A stretch of 64,000 nt of DNA. Origin: Rhizobiales bacterium 62-17. Its GTDB lineage: Bacteria; Pseudomonadota; Alphaproteobacteria; Rhizobiales; Beijerinckiaceae. The position numbers and the translations under genes were made by a program. Position 1 is the first letter of the stretch. Each line of letters opens with the position of its first letter. Of this stretch, positions 35,425-43,827 are shown piece after piece. The notes under the pieces were generated by a model that saw only the letters and a program-made list of their open reading frames with translations, searched no databases and was not told the DNA's origin. Where the stretch lies: assembly GCA_001898965.1 (NCBI GenBank), contig MKVW01000004.1, positions 693,940 to 757,939 of the forward strand. The letters are read 5' to 3'.

Positions 35425-35942
35425 CGCTGCCTCCTTTCCAAGCGGGATCAAGCTCCCATCGGCAGGCCTCTCGGCAGCCCCATCGACGAGCTAGGCTCAT
35501 CGTCGCCGCGCCTTCTTTGGCATCATGAGCGCGCCCGGTGTCCCCTCCCATGAGGCGAGGTTTATAGCTCGCATAAGATGTCGATTATTGACTGGCTTGT
35601 TCGAAGCGAGATTCGGCATTTCCGCGCCTTTCTGGGCGCGTCATGACAGCGCCATGTCGACTTGCAGTACGTGCCCTTCAATCAAGACGTATTTCACCGC
35701 TCGGTACAGATTTCGACCGAATAATTTCGGTGCCGGCCTTGCCCGCTTTCTGGGCTGATCGATCAGAACTCGCATGCAGCGCGCGCAACTAGCCGCATTG
35801 CTGAGCACCATCAGCACCAACATTCATCCCATGAGATCAAGCTTATGAAGCCCATAAAGCTGCGATTATTGGCGCTTCTCTTGCTTGCGTGAATGATGCG
35901 GAACGTTCGTCGCTCACGACCCCCTTTCAGTCGAGGTGCATG
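35425..35942. other. 518-base intergenic spacer, no gene recognised
   Basis: The spacer separates the divergent TauD-like and Rieske genes and is less GC-rich than the coding DNA around it. Small open frames at 35525-35758 (plus) and 35641-35823 (minus) have no ribosome site and match nothing recognised. It should hold the promoters for both directions. A short LysR-like phrase near 35610-35650 ends quickly at a stop and is not called. Confidence 0.6.
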
Positions 35943-36968
35943 ATGTTGATGACGCAGGAACCGATGCTGAGGCGCTTCTGGCATTGCCTGTTTCCCGTTT
36001 CCGATCTCACCGAAAAACCACGCGCCTTTCGTCTTCTCGGCGAAGACATCGTCGTCTGGAAAGACCTCGACGGCAAACCCCATGCGGTTCAAGACCGCTG
36101 TCCGCATCGAACGGCCAAACTCTCACTTGGCACCCTCGACAACGGCCATATCGTCTGCCCCTACCACGGCTGGGCGTTCGACGGCGACGGCGCCTGCAAA
36201 CTCATCCCTCAGGAAACCACCGTGCGCCAGCGCGCCATCCACGTGCGTGCCTATCATTGCGCGGAACGTTATGGGCAGGTCTGGGTCTGTCTCGACGAGC
36301 CGGCCTTCGATATTCCTCTCATCGAGCCTTATCGCAGGCCGGGCTTCCGCCAGGTCTTCGAATTCTCGGAGGATTGGGCCTGCACGCCATTGCGCATTAT
36401 GGAGAACGAGTTCGACGCTGCGCATCTCTCCTTCGTTCACGCGACGAGCTTCGGCAGCACCGACCCGATCCCCAATCTGCCCAGTATCGAAATTCTCGAC
36501 GATGGCTTTATCGCCCGCAGCCGCCCGGCCGTGCGCAATCCGGAAGGACAACGCGTCGCCCTGCACACGACCGAAGATACGACCTTCCGCATGACCACCG
36601 GCCGCTATTACGTGCCGTTCTTCCGTGTCACCGAGATCGCTTATCCGAACGGTTTGAAAAACATCCTCGTGACGGCATTGACACCCATCGATGACCGCAA
36701 CACGCGGTTCAATCAGTTTGTTCTCCGCAACGACACGGAAGAGGAGGTCAGCACCGAACAGGTGATCGCCTTCGACCGCATGGTGACCCTGGAAGACAAG
36801 GCCATTCTCGAATCGACCGACCCAGACGTTCCCTTCGATAACTCCGAAGGCGAGGAAGAACATATGGCGAGCGACCGGCCCGGCCTCTTGATGCGCAAGC
36901 TGGTCCGCTCGGTCTGCGACGATCTACGCAAATCCGCCACCAAGGAAACCGAACTTGCGGGCGCCTGA
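35943..36968 (+). CDS. Rieske non-haem iron oxygenase, alpha subunit (VanA-like, second copy)
   Basis: This oxygenase component has about 341 residues. The start at 35943 is 6 bases after GAGG; ATGs at 35940 and 35949 are close alternatives. Rieske ligands are Cys53/His55 (RCPHRTAK) and Cys72/His75 (VCPYHGWAFD), at the same numbers as in the gene at 33460. The iron site is Asp158-x2-His161-x4-His166 (EFDAAHLSFVH), and LEDKAILEST matches the other copy's LVEDREILEST. The two are clearly related paralogues. It heads an operon with two NMT1-type binding proteins, an ATPase and a permease, so its substrate is likely imported by that system. No reductase is adjacent. Confidence 0.92.
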   Translation: MLMTQEPMLRRFWHCLFPVSDLTEKPRAFRLLGEDIVVWKDLDGKPHAVQDRCPHRTAKLSLGTLDNGHIVCPYHGWAFDGDGACKLIPQETTVRQRAIHVRAYHCAERYGQVWVCLDEPAFDIPLIEPYRRPGFRQVFEFSEDWACTPLRIMENEFDAAHLSFVHATSFGSTDPIPNLPSIEILDDGFIARSRPAVRNPEGQRVALHTTEDTTFRMTTGRYYVPFFRVTEIAYPNGLKNILVTALTPIDDRNTRFNQFVLRNDTEEEVSTEQVIAFDRMVTLEDKAILESTDPDVPFDNSEGEEEHMASDRPGLLMRKLVRSVCDDLRKSATKETELAGA

Positions 36969-38023
36969 GCGCCAAAAGGAGCGAGCGATGACAAGCTTGT
37001 TGACGAGGCGCGGCGCACTCCTGGGCGGAGCCGGGATTATCGCCGCGCCATGGGTCGCCCGAGGGCAGGAAGCACTGCCGAAAGTGCGTTTCACCGCCGG
37101 CTGGTCGTTCCAGGGCGGGCAGTCCTACATGCTGCGGGCCGCTCATGCGGGCTATTTCAAGGATGCCGGCGTCGATGTCTCGATCTCGCGCGGCTTCGGC
37201 TCCGGCCGCCTGCCGGTCGACATCGCTGGCGGCGTGTTCGATCTCGGCGCCGGCGAAATGAGTGCGACGCTGAAATTCATGGCCGAGAACCCGGATTCCG
37301 ATCTCGTCATCGTCGCTATTCTGGAAGACACAAACCAGGTGGCGATGACGGTGCTTGCCGATGGACCGATCAAGAAACCGAAGGATATCGAAGGCAACAC
37401 ATTGGCGGCGCCTGAATCCGATGTCGGCCGGCAGCTTTTCCCGGCCTATGCCAAATTCGCCGGTATCGATGCGAGCAAGATCACCTGGGTTTCCGTGGCA
37501 CCGGAGCTACGCGAACCGATGCTGGTGCAAAAGCGCGCCACGGGCGTCACCGGCAATGCCTCAAGCACGGCGCTGAGCCTGAAGCGCATCGGCATCGATC
37601 TGCCGCAGCAGCGCATTTTCTTCTATCGCGATGCAGGGCTCGATCTGTACTCGAACTGCTATGTCGCCTCGCGCAAATTCGCCGAGCGCAATCCACAAGC
37701 CCTGAAGGCCGCTCTCGCCGGCCTGTTCCGCGCCTATGTGGAATTCTACCGCGACCCGGCTGACTCGCTGAAAGTGCTCGCCACAGCCGAACCGTTGACC
37801 GATCTCAAGATCGAAAGCGAGCGTGTCGCCTTCCTCAAGCAGATCCTACCGCTCGGCAAAGGCATGAAGGAGAAAGGCATTTCAGCCGTCGATCCGGAAC
37901 GGCTCAGCCTCTGCGTCACCACCATCGAGGAAGCCTATGGCCTGCCGAAGCGGCTGTCGGCGGAGCGCGTCTATACGGACGCTTATCTGCCGCCCACTGC
38001 GCAGCGCATGATTTGACGGACGA
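36944..38023 (+). repeat. Tandem duplication, unit 1 (Rieske 3' end plus binding-protein gene)
   Basis: Unit 1 begins in the last codons of the Rieske gene (GAAACCGAACTTGCGGGCGC from 36944) and runs through the first binding-protein gene. Unit 2 starts with a near-identical GAAACCGAACTTGCAGGCGC at 38024, 1080 bases later, where there is no Rieske gene. The unit-1 end (ATTTGACGGAC) resembles the sequence after the second copy (ATCTGATGGAC), which is the ATPase start. Confidence 0.85.
36988..38016 (+). CDS. NMT1/SsuA-type ABC substrate-binding protein, tandem copy 1 (Tat signal)
   Basis: This periplasmic binding protein has 342 residues; the start at 36988 has AAAGGAG 7 bases upstream. It has a twin-arginine leader (LLTRRGALLGGAGIIAA) ending near ARGQEAL. 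The mature part, FTAGWSFQGGQSYMLRAAHAG then ISRGFGSGRLPVDIAGGVFD, has the NMT1-like pattern of binding proteins for aromatic or pyrimidine-like ligands. By hand count it is about 80% identical to the next protein, with differences spread over the whole length. It may bind the substrate of the Rieske enzyme 19 bases upstream. Confidence 0.9.
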   Translation: MTSLLTRRGALLGGAGIIAAPWVARGQEALPKVRFTAGWSFQGGQSYMLRAAHAGYFKDAGVDVSISRGFGSGRLPVDIAGGVFDLGAGEMSATLKFMAENPDSDLVIVAILEDTNQVAMTVLADGPIKKPKDIEGNTLAAPESDVGRQLFPAYAKFAGIDASKITWVSVAPELREPMLVQKRATGVTGNASSTALSLKRIGIDLPQQRIFFYRDAGLDLYSNCYVASRKFAERNPQALKAALAGLFRAYVEFYRDPADSLKVLATAEPLTDLKIESERVAFLKQILPLGKGMKEKGISAVDPERLSLCVTTIEEAYGLPKRLSAERVYTDAYLPPTAQRMI

Positions 38024-39095
38024 AGAAACCGAACTTGCAGGCGCTTGGCGCCGGAAAGAGTGAGAGATGACAGGCTTATTGACCCGACGCAGCGCTCTAC
38101 TTGGCGGAGCCGGCATCCTCGCCGCGCCCTGGGTTGCTCGCGGCCAAGCCGCGCTGCCGAGAGTTCGCTTGACCACGGGTTGGTCGTTCCAAGGTACGCA
38201 CTCCTTTATGTTGCGCGCCGTCCAAGCGGGTTATTTCAAAGAGGCGGGCGCCGAGGTTGTGGTCTCGCGTGGTTTCGGGTCGGGCCGCTTGCCGGTAGAT
38301 ATCGCCGGCGGCGTTTTCGACATCGGCTACGGCGACTTGAGCGCCACGATTAAATTCATGGCGGACAATCCAGATTCGGATGTCATCATCGTTGGCGTTC
38401 TGGAAGACACCAATCAAACAGCCATGACCGTCCTCGCCGACGGGCCGATCAAAGCACCGAAAGACATCGAGGGCAACACGCTCGCCGCGCCGGAATCCGA
38501 TGCCGGACGCCAGCTCTTCCCGGCCTATGCGAAATACGCCGGTATCGACCTCAACAAAATCACCTGGATATCGGTCGCGCCCGAACTGCGCGAACCGATG
38601 CTGGTGCAGAAGCGGGCCACTGGAATCACTGGCCTCGCTTCCAGCACAGCGCTCGGCCTAAAACGCATCGGCGTCGACATGCCGCAACAGCGCATCTTCT
38701 TCTACCGCGATTTCGGGATCAATCTCTACTCAAACGGTTTCGTCGCCTCGCGCAAATTCGCCGAGCGCAATCCAGAAGCGCTGAAGGCGGCGCTCGCCGG
38801 CCTGTTCCGCGCCTACGTGGAATACTACCGCGATCCAACCGACTCGCTGAAGGTATTGGCCGAAGTCGAGCCATTGACCGATCTTAAAATCGAGACGGAG
38901 CGCGTCAACTTCGTCAAAGAGGTCATGCCTCTAGGAAAATACATGCAGGAAAATGGCATTTCGGCGGTCGAACCGGAACGTCTCGCTTTCTGCATTCGCA
39001 CCATCGAGGACGCCTATGGCTTGCCGAAGCGACTGTCGCCGGAACGCGTCTATACCGACGCCTATTTGCCGCCAGCGTCGCAGCGCATGATCTGA
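38024..39095 (+). repeat. Tandem duplication, unit 2 (fossil Rieske tail plus second binding-protein gene)
   Basis: The unit opens with a non-coding relic of the Rieske 3' end (38024-38051), in which the stop region has decayed to CTTGGCGCC. The second binding-protein gene with its own ribosome site follows. The junction shares GAAA with both parental ends, which fits a microhomology-type tandem duplication that diverged later. Confidence 0.85.
38067..39095 (+). CDS. NMT1/SsuA-type ABC substrate-binding protein, tandem copy 2 (Tat signal)
   Basis: This second binding protein has 342 residues with a twin-arginine leader (LLTRRSALLGGAGILAA). It is collinear without gaps with copy 1 and about 80% identical. 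The ligand-facing N-lobe differs at several points (GTHSFMLRAVQAG against GGQSYMLRAAHAG; GYGDLSATIKF against GAGEMSATLKF), so ligand range may differ. Its stop TGA overlaps the ATPase ATG as TGATG, coupling it to the transporter. Two receptors feeding one ATPase-permease pair would broaden uptake. Confidence 0.9.
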   Translation: MTGLLTRRSALLGGAGILAAPWVARGQAALPRVRLTTGWSFQGTHSFMLRAVQAGYFKEAGAEVVVSRGFGSGRLPVDIAGGVFDIGYGDLSATIKFMADNPDSDVIIVGVLEDTNQTAMTVLADGPIKAPKDIEGNTLAAPESDAGRQLFPAYAKYAGIDLNKITWISVAPELREPMLVQKRATGITGLASSTALGLKRIGVDMPQQRIFFYRDFGINLYSNGFVASRKFAERNPEALKAALAGLFRAYVEYYRDPTDSLKVLAEVEPLTDLKIETERVNFVKEVMPLGKYMQENGISAVEPERLAFCIRTIEDAYGLPKRLSPERVYTDAYLPPASQRMI

Positions 39096-39919
39096 TGGAC
39101 CCGGAAATGACAACACGACCCTTCGTCGAAATCGACCGCGTCTGGATGCGCTATAACGGATCTGGGGGCACCTTGGCGCTGCGCAACACGTCGCTTACCG
39201 TCGACAAACAGGAATTCGTCGCCGTGGTCGGGCCCTCCGGCTGCGGCAAGTCGACCCTGATGCGCCTCGTCACGGGCCTGTGGCCGGCCAGCGCCGGCTC
39301 GGTCATCGTCGCCGGCAAGGAGGTGGACCGGCCGCTCTCCATCGCCGGCATGGCCTTTCAGAATCCCACGCTGCTACCGTGGCGAACGGTCCTCGACAAC
39401 GTCATGCTGCCGTTCGAAGTTGTCGACACTCTGGCGGCCCGTCTGCGCAAGGATCGCGCCCTCTATGAACAGCAATGCCGCGAACTCCTTGAACTCGTCG
39501 GCCTGAAGGGCTTCGAGCACAAAAACCCCTGGCAATTGTCCGGCGGCATGCAGCAGCGTGCTTCGCTCTGCCGCGCGCTCGTGCACCAGCCGCAACTGCT
39601 GATGCTCGATGAGCCTTTCGGCGCGCTCGATGTCTTCACCCGCGAAGATTTGTGGGGCGTCCTACAGAATCTCTGGTTGGCGCGCCGCCCCACCGTCATT
39701 CTCGTCACCCACGACTTGCGCGAAGCGGCTTTCCTCGCCGATCGCATCCTGGTGATGACCGCCCGGCCCGGCCGCATCATGATCGAACGCAAGGTCGATC
39801 TGCCGCGCCCACGCACGCCGCAGATGACCTACAGCAGCTATTTTCAGGATCTCGTGCAGGATCTGCGTGAGCATATCGATCGTGCCCGCCAGGGTGAGGA
39901 ATTGGCCCATGCAGAGTGA
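39095..39919 (+). CDS. SsuB/TauB-type ABC transporter ATP-binding protein
   Basis: This 274-residue ATPase is the nucleotide-binding subunit of the second SsuABC-like importer. Walker A GPSGCGKST begins near residue 46, the Q loop region is FQNPTLLPWRTVLDNV, the signature is LSGGMQQRASLCRAL, Walker B is LLMLDEPFGALD and the switch is LVTHDLREAAFLADRI. The start overlaps the stop of the second binding-protein gene by one base, and the permease gene starts 11 bases before its end. It should energise uptake of whatever either binding protein carries. Confidence 0.94.
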   Translation: MDPEMTTRPFVEIDRVWMRYNGSGGTLALRNTSLTVDKQEFVAVVGPSGCGKSTLMRLVTGLWPASAGSVIVAGKEVDRPLSIAGMAFQNPTLLPWRTVLDNVMLPFEVVDTLAARLRKDRALYEQQCRELLELVGLKGFEHKNPWQLSGGMQQRASLCRALVHQPQLLMLDEPFGALDVFTREDLWGVLQNLWLARRPTVILVTHDLREAAFLADRILVMTARPGRIMIERKVDLPRPRTPQMTYSSYFQDLVQDLREHIDRARQGEELAHAE

Positions 39920-40844
39920 AGCCGTCGCCACCCTCCTGACCGATGCACCACCATCGAAGCCGGCCGAACTCCCGCCGACGAAATCTCAGATCAAGTCCGT
40001 GCCCACGAACGACGGCATGCTGGACAGCGAACTCGCCCGCGATGCCGCCATTGTCGCGGCAGCCGTACGCCGTCGCCGATTCATGCGCCTCCTGCCCTGG
40101 CTGGTCATCACCGGCCTGCTGTTGCTGTGGGAGATCGGCGTGCGCCTCTTCGACATACCGGAATTCGTCCTGCCGGCGCCAACCGTGGTGGCGCAAAGCA
40201 TGGCCAAGTGGTGGAGCCCGATCGTCAGTAATGCACTTCAGACATTGAAAACGACGCTCATCGGCTTCGCGATGGCGAACGTTCTCGGGTTGGCGCTTGG
40301 CGTTCTCGTCGGCTCATCGACCATGGTCTACCATGGGCTTTATCCGCTGCTGATCGCCTTCAACAGCATTCCCAAGGTCGCCTTGGTGCCGATCCTGGTC
40401 ATCTGGTGCGGCATCGGCACCCTACCGGCCGTCCTCACCTCGTTTCTGATCAGCTTCTTTCCGATCACCGTCAATGTCGCCGCTGGCATCGCCACGGTGG
40501 AGCCGGAACTGCGCGACGTGCTGCGGGCGCTGGGCGCCCGACCACTCAAGATCGTGCGCAAGGTCGGCCTGCCACGCTCCATGCCCTATTATTTCGCCAG
40601 CTTGAAGATCGCCATTACGTCGTCGTTCCTCGGCAGCATTTTGGCCGAGACGATCGCCGGCCAGAGCGGCATCGGCCATCTCATGATCGTCGCTTCGAGC
40701 CGGTTCGACGTGCCGCTGGTTTTCGCTGGCGTCGTCGTAACGGCAGCAATGAGCGTCACCATGTATACGATCGCCACCATCATCGAGACGCGTACGATCA
40801 GTTGGGCGACGCGCAGCCAGGGCGATCAGGCCACGGGCGTGTAA
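39909..40844 (+). CDS. SsuC/TauC-type ABC transporter permease
   Basis: This permease of the second SsuABC-like importer has 311 residues; the start at 39909 has GAGGA about 8 bases upstream, within the end of the ATPase gene. A polar N-terminal tail of about 60 residues precedes the first helix (LLPWLVITGLLLLWEIG). The BPD_transp_1 core includes LRALGARPLKIVRKVGLPRSMPYY-type EAA loop residues and VIWCGIGTLPAVLTSFLISFF. It meets the convergent UbiD gene stop to stop with no gap, so transcripts may collide there. Confidence 0.92.
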   Translation: MQSEAVATLLTDAPPSKPAELPPTKSQIKSVPTNDGMLDSELARDAAIVAAAVRRRRFMRLLPWLVITGLLLLWEIGVRLFDIPEFVLPAPTVVAQSMAKWWSPIVSNALQTLKTTLIGFAMANVLGLALGVLVGSSTMVYHGLYPLLIAFNSIPKVALVPILVIWCGIGTLPAVLTSFLISFFPITVNVAAGIATVEPELRDVLRALGARPLKIVRKVGLPRSMPYYFASLKIAITSSFLGSILAETIAGQSGIGHLMIVASSRFDVPLVFAGVVVTAAMSVTMYTIATIIETRTISWATRSQGDQATGV

Positions 40845-42227
40845 CTAGCCGGCCAGCAGACGCCGTGCCCAGGCCGCGGCCGCGGCGGGCACGGCGTTGC
40901 GCTCGAATTCCCACCCCGGTGGCATGGTGGCATCGAGCGCCATCTTGGTCGATACCCCATCATGCGACGACGGATCGAGCCGATTGCAGAAGGCATCGGG
41001 CACCATGAACATGTCGCGATCGGCCTGAAAGCGTGTCGCCAGTGCCCAGAGCACTTCGCTTTCATCGAAGACATTCACGTCATCGTCCACAGCCACGGCG
41101 AGCTTGATATAGGGATCGAGGCCCATCAGGAGCATCAAAGCTTGCCGCGCCTGGCCCTTCGCCATCTGTTTCATCGAGAGATAGGCGTGAAAGTGCGTGC
41201 CTGATTTCGGATAGTTCAAGGCGACAAGGCCCGGCACCATTTCCTTCAGCCGGAGATAGACATGCGCCTCGCGCGCGCTGCGCCCAAGCAGCAGATGTTC
41301 GGCCGAATAGCCGGGAATGATGTCGTGAAAGATGGGATCGACGCGGGAGGTGATGGCCTTCACCACGAAAACATTGCGCGTCGAGCGATCCGTCGCATAG
41401 CCGGTATATTCGCCATAAGGTCCCTCGTCCTCATGGTCGTCGGCGAGGATTTCGCCCTCCAGCACATATTCGGCGAAAGCCGGTACCTCGACGTCGATCG
41501 TCCGGCATTTCACCAGCGCCACCGGCTCGCCCATCAGCGCGCCGGCAATATCGAGCTCATCAACCTCCTTGGCGACTTTGGCTGCGGCGGCAAGATTGAT
41601 TGCCGGATGGGTGCCGATCACCACGGCCACTTCGAGATTGCGCTTCAGCTCGCGGGCGCGCGCGAGATGTTCCCAGATGTGGCCGCGTGAATGCAGGCTG
41701 GCACCGAACCTGTTCGGCCCTTTCAATTGCAGACGCTGATAGCTGAGATTGCGCACACCCGTATCGGGATCTTTGCAGACGAGAATACCGGAGCCGATGT
41801 AACGCCCAGCGTCTTTTTCGAAGTGGCGGCTGATCGGCAATTGGCCAACATCGAGAGCCGCCCCTTCAACCACGACCTCCTGCACCGGGCCGTCTGCGAC
41901 CATGACTGAGGAGAGAGGCTGTCCCTGGGCCCGGCTCCAAACCGCATTGAAACCACCCGGCGGGGCGCCCACCATGGCCGCGATCCGATCGCGACAGCCA
42001 AAGAGGTTGGTGATCACCGGCCCACGGAAGCCGGTTGGCGCATCGAGCCACACCACCGGCGAGCGCCCCTGACGCTCAAGCTCGAGCACCAAGGCGGTCG
42101 GATAATAATCGAGATCAACGGGTTCGCTGACGCGCAGCAAATCTCTCTCCGGCAAGGCCGCGAGCCAGGTGCGCAGCGACGGTGGCTCCAACGCACCGGC
42201 CGTGGTCCATCGATCCAATGTCAGCAT
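40845..42227 (-). CDS. UbiD family decarboxylase
   Basis: This (de)carboxylase of the UbiD/Fdc superfamily has 460 residues. These enzymes use prenylated FMN to remove or add carboxyl groups on aromatic or alpha,beta-unsaturated acids. The catalytic Arg-Glu-Glu set of Fdc1 appears conserved: Arg165 in SYQRLQ, Glu268 and Glu273 in DEGPYGEYTGY. N-terminal GFRGPVITNLFGCRDR and HIWEHLARARE are family features. The required prenyltransferase UbiX is not encoded in the window. It is divergent from a phthalate-dioxygenase-like Rieske gene, so decarboxylation of a hydroxylated aromatic acid is a reasonable role. Confidence 0.93.
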   Translation of the reverse strand: MLTLDRWTTAGALEPPSLRTWLAALPERDLLRVSEPVDLDYYPTALVLELERQGRSPVVWLDAPTGFRGPVITNLFGCRDRIAAMVGAPPGGFNAVWSRAQGQPLSSVMVADGPVQEVVVEGAALDVGQLPISRHFEKDAGRYIGSGILVCKDPDTGVRNLSYQRLQLKGPNRFGASLHSRGHIWEHLARARELKRNLEVAVVIGTHPAINLAAAAKVAKEVDELDIAGALMGEPVALVKCRTIDVEVPAFAEYVLEGEILADDHEDEGPYGEYTGYATDRSTRNVFVVKAITSRVDPIFHDIIPGYSAEHLLLGRSAREAHVYLRLKEMVPGLVALNYPKSGTHFHAYLSMKQMAKGQARQALMLLMGLDPYIKLAVAVDDDVNVFDESEVLWALATRFQADRDMFMVPDAFCNRLDPSSHDGVSTKMALDATMPPGWEFERNAVPAAAAAWARRLLAG

Positions 42228-42305
42228 GCGTCTCTCCCTCGGTTGCAGCGAGAGGAAGCAATGCCCGTGCCTGCCTCGACCTTATCCGCGCCTCCAGATT
42301 CAAAC

Positions 42306-42318
42306 TTGACAAAGTCAA
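42306..42318. promoter_or_regulatory. Palindrome TTGAC-AAA-GTCAA with -35-like TTGACA
   Basis: The dyad lies in the 169-base gap between the divergent UbiD-family and Rieske genes. TTGACA at 42306 is a perfect -35-type hexamer, so a regulator bound to the dyad would block or aid a promoter there. A GntR- or MarR-type binding site is possible. Confidence 0.45.
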
Positions 42319-42396
42319 TTATAGGGAGTGAGATCATGCTCAAGGGCCAATAAGAGCCCGACAACAACAACGCAGGAAAGAAAGTGGGAGAGGACA

Positions 42397-43716
42397 ATGA
42401 CCACAGCCAGTGAGAGCGAGCTGCTGACACGCGTTGGTCCCGGAACCCCGATGGGAAACATGATGCGGGAATATTGGATCCCCGCTCTGCTTTCCTCCGA
42501 ACTCAAGGCTGACGCACCGCCCACGCGCCTGATGCTGCTCGGCGAGAAACTGATCGCCTTTCGCGACAGCGACGGCCGCATTGGCATTCTCGATCATCGC
42601 TGCCCGCATCGTTGCGCCTCCTTGTTCTTCGGCCGCAACGAGGAAAAGGGCCTGCGCTGCACCTATCACGGCTGGAAATTCGACGTTGACGGCAATTGTC
42701 TCGATCAGCCGAATGTGCCTGCGCACCAGTCTTTTCCTGAACGCGTGAAGGCCAAGGCCTATCGCGCCGTCGAGCGCTACGGCATCGTCTGGACCTATAT
42801 GGGCCAGCGCGCCGAGCCGCCGCCGCTGCCCTGTTTCGAAGCGGTGATGATCGCCGACGAAATGGATCGCAATCAGTTCTGCGTGCAGCGCGAATGCAAC
42901 TGGCTGCAGGGCCTGGAAGGCGACATCGACACATCGCACTTCAGCTTCCTGCACATGGGCGCGATGACGCCCGATAAGGTCGACCCGACCAGCACCGGTC
43001 GTTACGCGCTGATCAACCCGGCCCCGGAATATCATGTCGCCGATACCGATTGGGGCACGATGTATGCCGCCTATCGCCCAGCCGAAGAACAATCAACCTA
43101 TTGGCGCGTGGCGCATTTCATGTTCCCGTTCTGGACGATCCCGCCGGATGGCGCTTTCACAGATCACGTCATCGCCCGCGCCTGGGTGCCCATGGACGAC
43201 ACCCACACCATGTTCTTCCATGTGTCGTGGAAGAAGAACACGCCGGGCTTGCGCAAATTGAAGGACGGCAGCCAAATCCCCGGGGCTACCATCGGCAATA
43301 AATTTCTGCCCAACGATACGAGCTGGCTCGGTCGCTGGCGGCTCGCCGCCAATGCATCCAACGATTACATGATCGACCGCGACGCCCAGCAGCTCGACAA
43401 TTATTCCGGCATCGACGGCATTCATTTGCAGGACCAGGCACTCACCGAGAGCATGGGCGGCATTGTCGATCACACGTTCGAACATCTGGCGGTGAGCGAT
43501 CTGATGATCACCCGCACGCGGCGGCGTATTCTGCAAGCGGCCCGCGCGAGCGCCGAAGGCATCGCGCCGCCCGGTGTCGACAATCCGGAAACGTTCCAGG
43601 GCGCGCGCGGCGGTGATTTCATCAGCGCCAATACGATCGGCTGGCTGCAAGCCTATTCCGACGAGATGCGGGCTTCGAAAAACCCGACAGGCACGCTGCG
43701 CATCGCCGCTGAATAA
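42397..43716 (+). CDS. Rieske oxygenase alpha subunit, phthalate 4,5-dioxygenase-like
   Basis: This oxygenase component has 439 residues and starts after GGGAGAGGAC. Rieske ligands are Cys69/His71 (HRCPHRCAS) and Cys88/His91 (RCTYHGWKFD). The iron site is Asp178-x2-His181-x4-His186 in GDIDTSHFSFLH; NWLQGLEGDIDTSH and the late QDQALTESMG are close to phthalate dioxygenase and related alpha-only enzymes. GPGTPMGNMMREYW is the typical N-terminus. An iron/polyamine-type ABC operon follows after 111 bases and a UbiD gene is divergent. No phthalate reductase gene is present, so electron supply is unexplained. Confidence 0.93.
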   Translation: MTTASESELLTRVGPGTPMGNMMREYWIPALLSSELKADAPPTRLMLLGEKLIAFRDSDGRIGILDHRCPHRCASLFFGRNEEKGLRCTYHGWKFDVDGNCLDQPNVPAHQSFPERVKAKAYRAVERYGIVWTYMGQRAEPPPLPCFEAVMIADEMDRNQFCVQRECNWLQGLEGDIDTSHFSFLHMGAMTPDKVDPTSTGRYALINPAPEYHVADTDWGTMYAAYRPAEEQSTYWRVAHFMFPFWTIPPDGAFTDHVIARAWVPMDDTHTMFFHVSWKKNTPGLRKLKDGSQIPGATIGNKFLPNDTSWLGRWRLAANASNDYMIDRDAQQLDNYSGIDGIHLQDQALTESMGGIVDHTFEHLAVSDLMITRTRRRILQAARASAEGIAPPGVDNPETFQGARGGDFISANTIGWLQAYSDEMRASKNPTGTLRIAAE

Positions 43717-43782
43717 CCCGTCGCGCCTGACGCGCGATCGTATGAACATCCAAAAGCGCGATCAACGCGCCAATCGCAGGCT

Positions 43783-43801
43783 TTGCCGGTGAAACCGGCA
43801 A
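43783..43801 (+). promoter_or_regulatory. 8-bp hairpin before the iron-type ABC operon
   Basis: TTGCCGGT (43783-43790) and ACCGGCAA (43794-43801) pair perfectly around GAA, 27 bases before the binding-protein start and 66 bases after the Rieske stop. It could stabilise or terminate the upstream transcript, or set the ratio between oxygenase and transporter mRNA. There is no T-run. Confidence 0.4.
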
Positions 43802-43827
43802 GGAGGGGAACAAGCAGGGAGGAAGGG

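Noticed and set aside
35579..35646. LysR-like phrase (EIRHFRAFLGAS) in the spacer, possible regulator relic
   Set aside because: It is about 12 residues long, stops at once, and no helix-turn-helix or further LysR sequence follows in any frame; chance is more likely.
35525..35758. Small open frames in the 518-base spacer
   Set aside because: They have no Shine-Dalgarno and no recognisable domain, and their composition is that of intergenic DNA.
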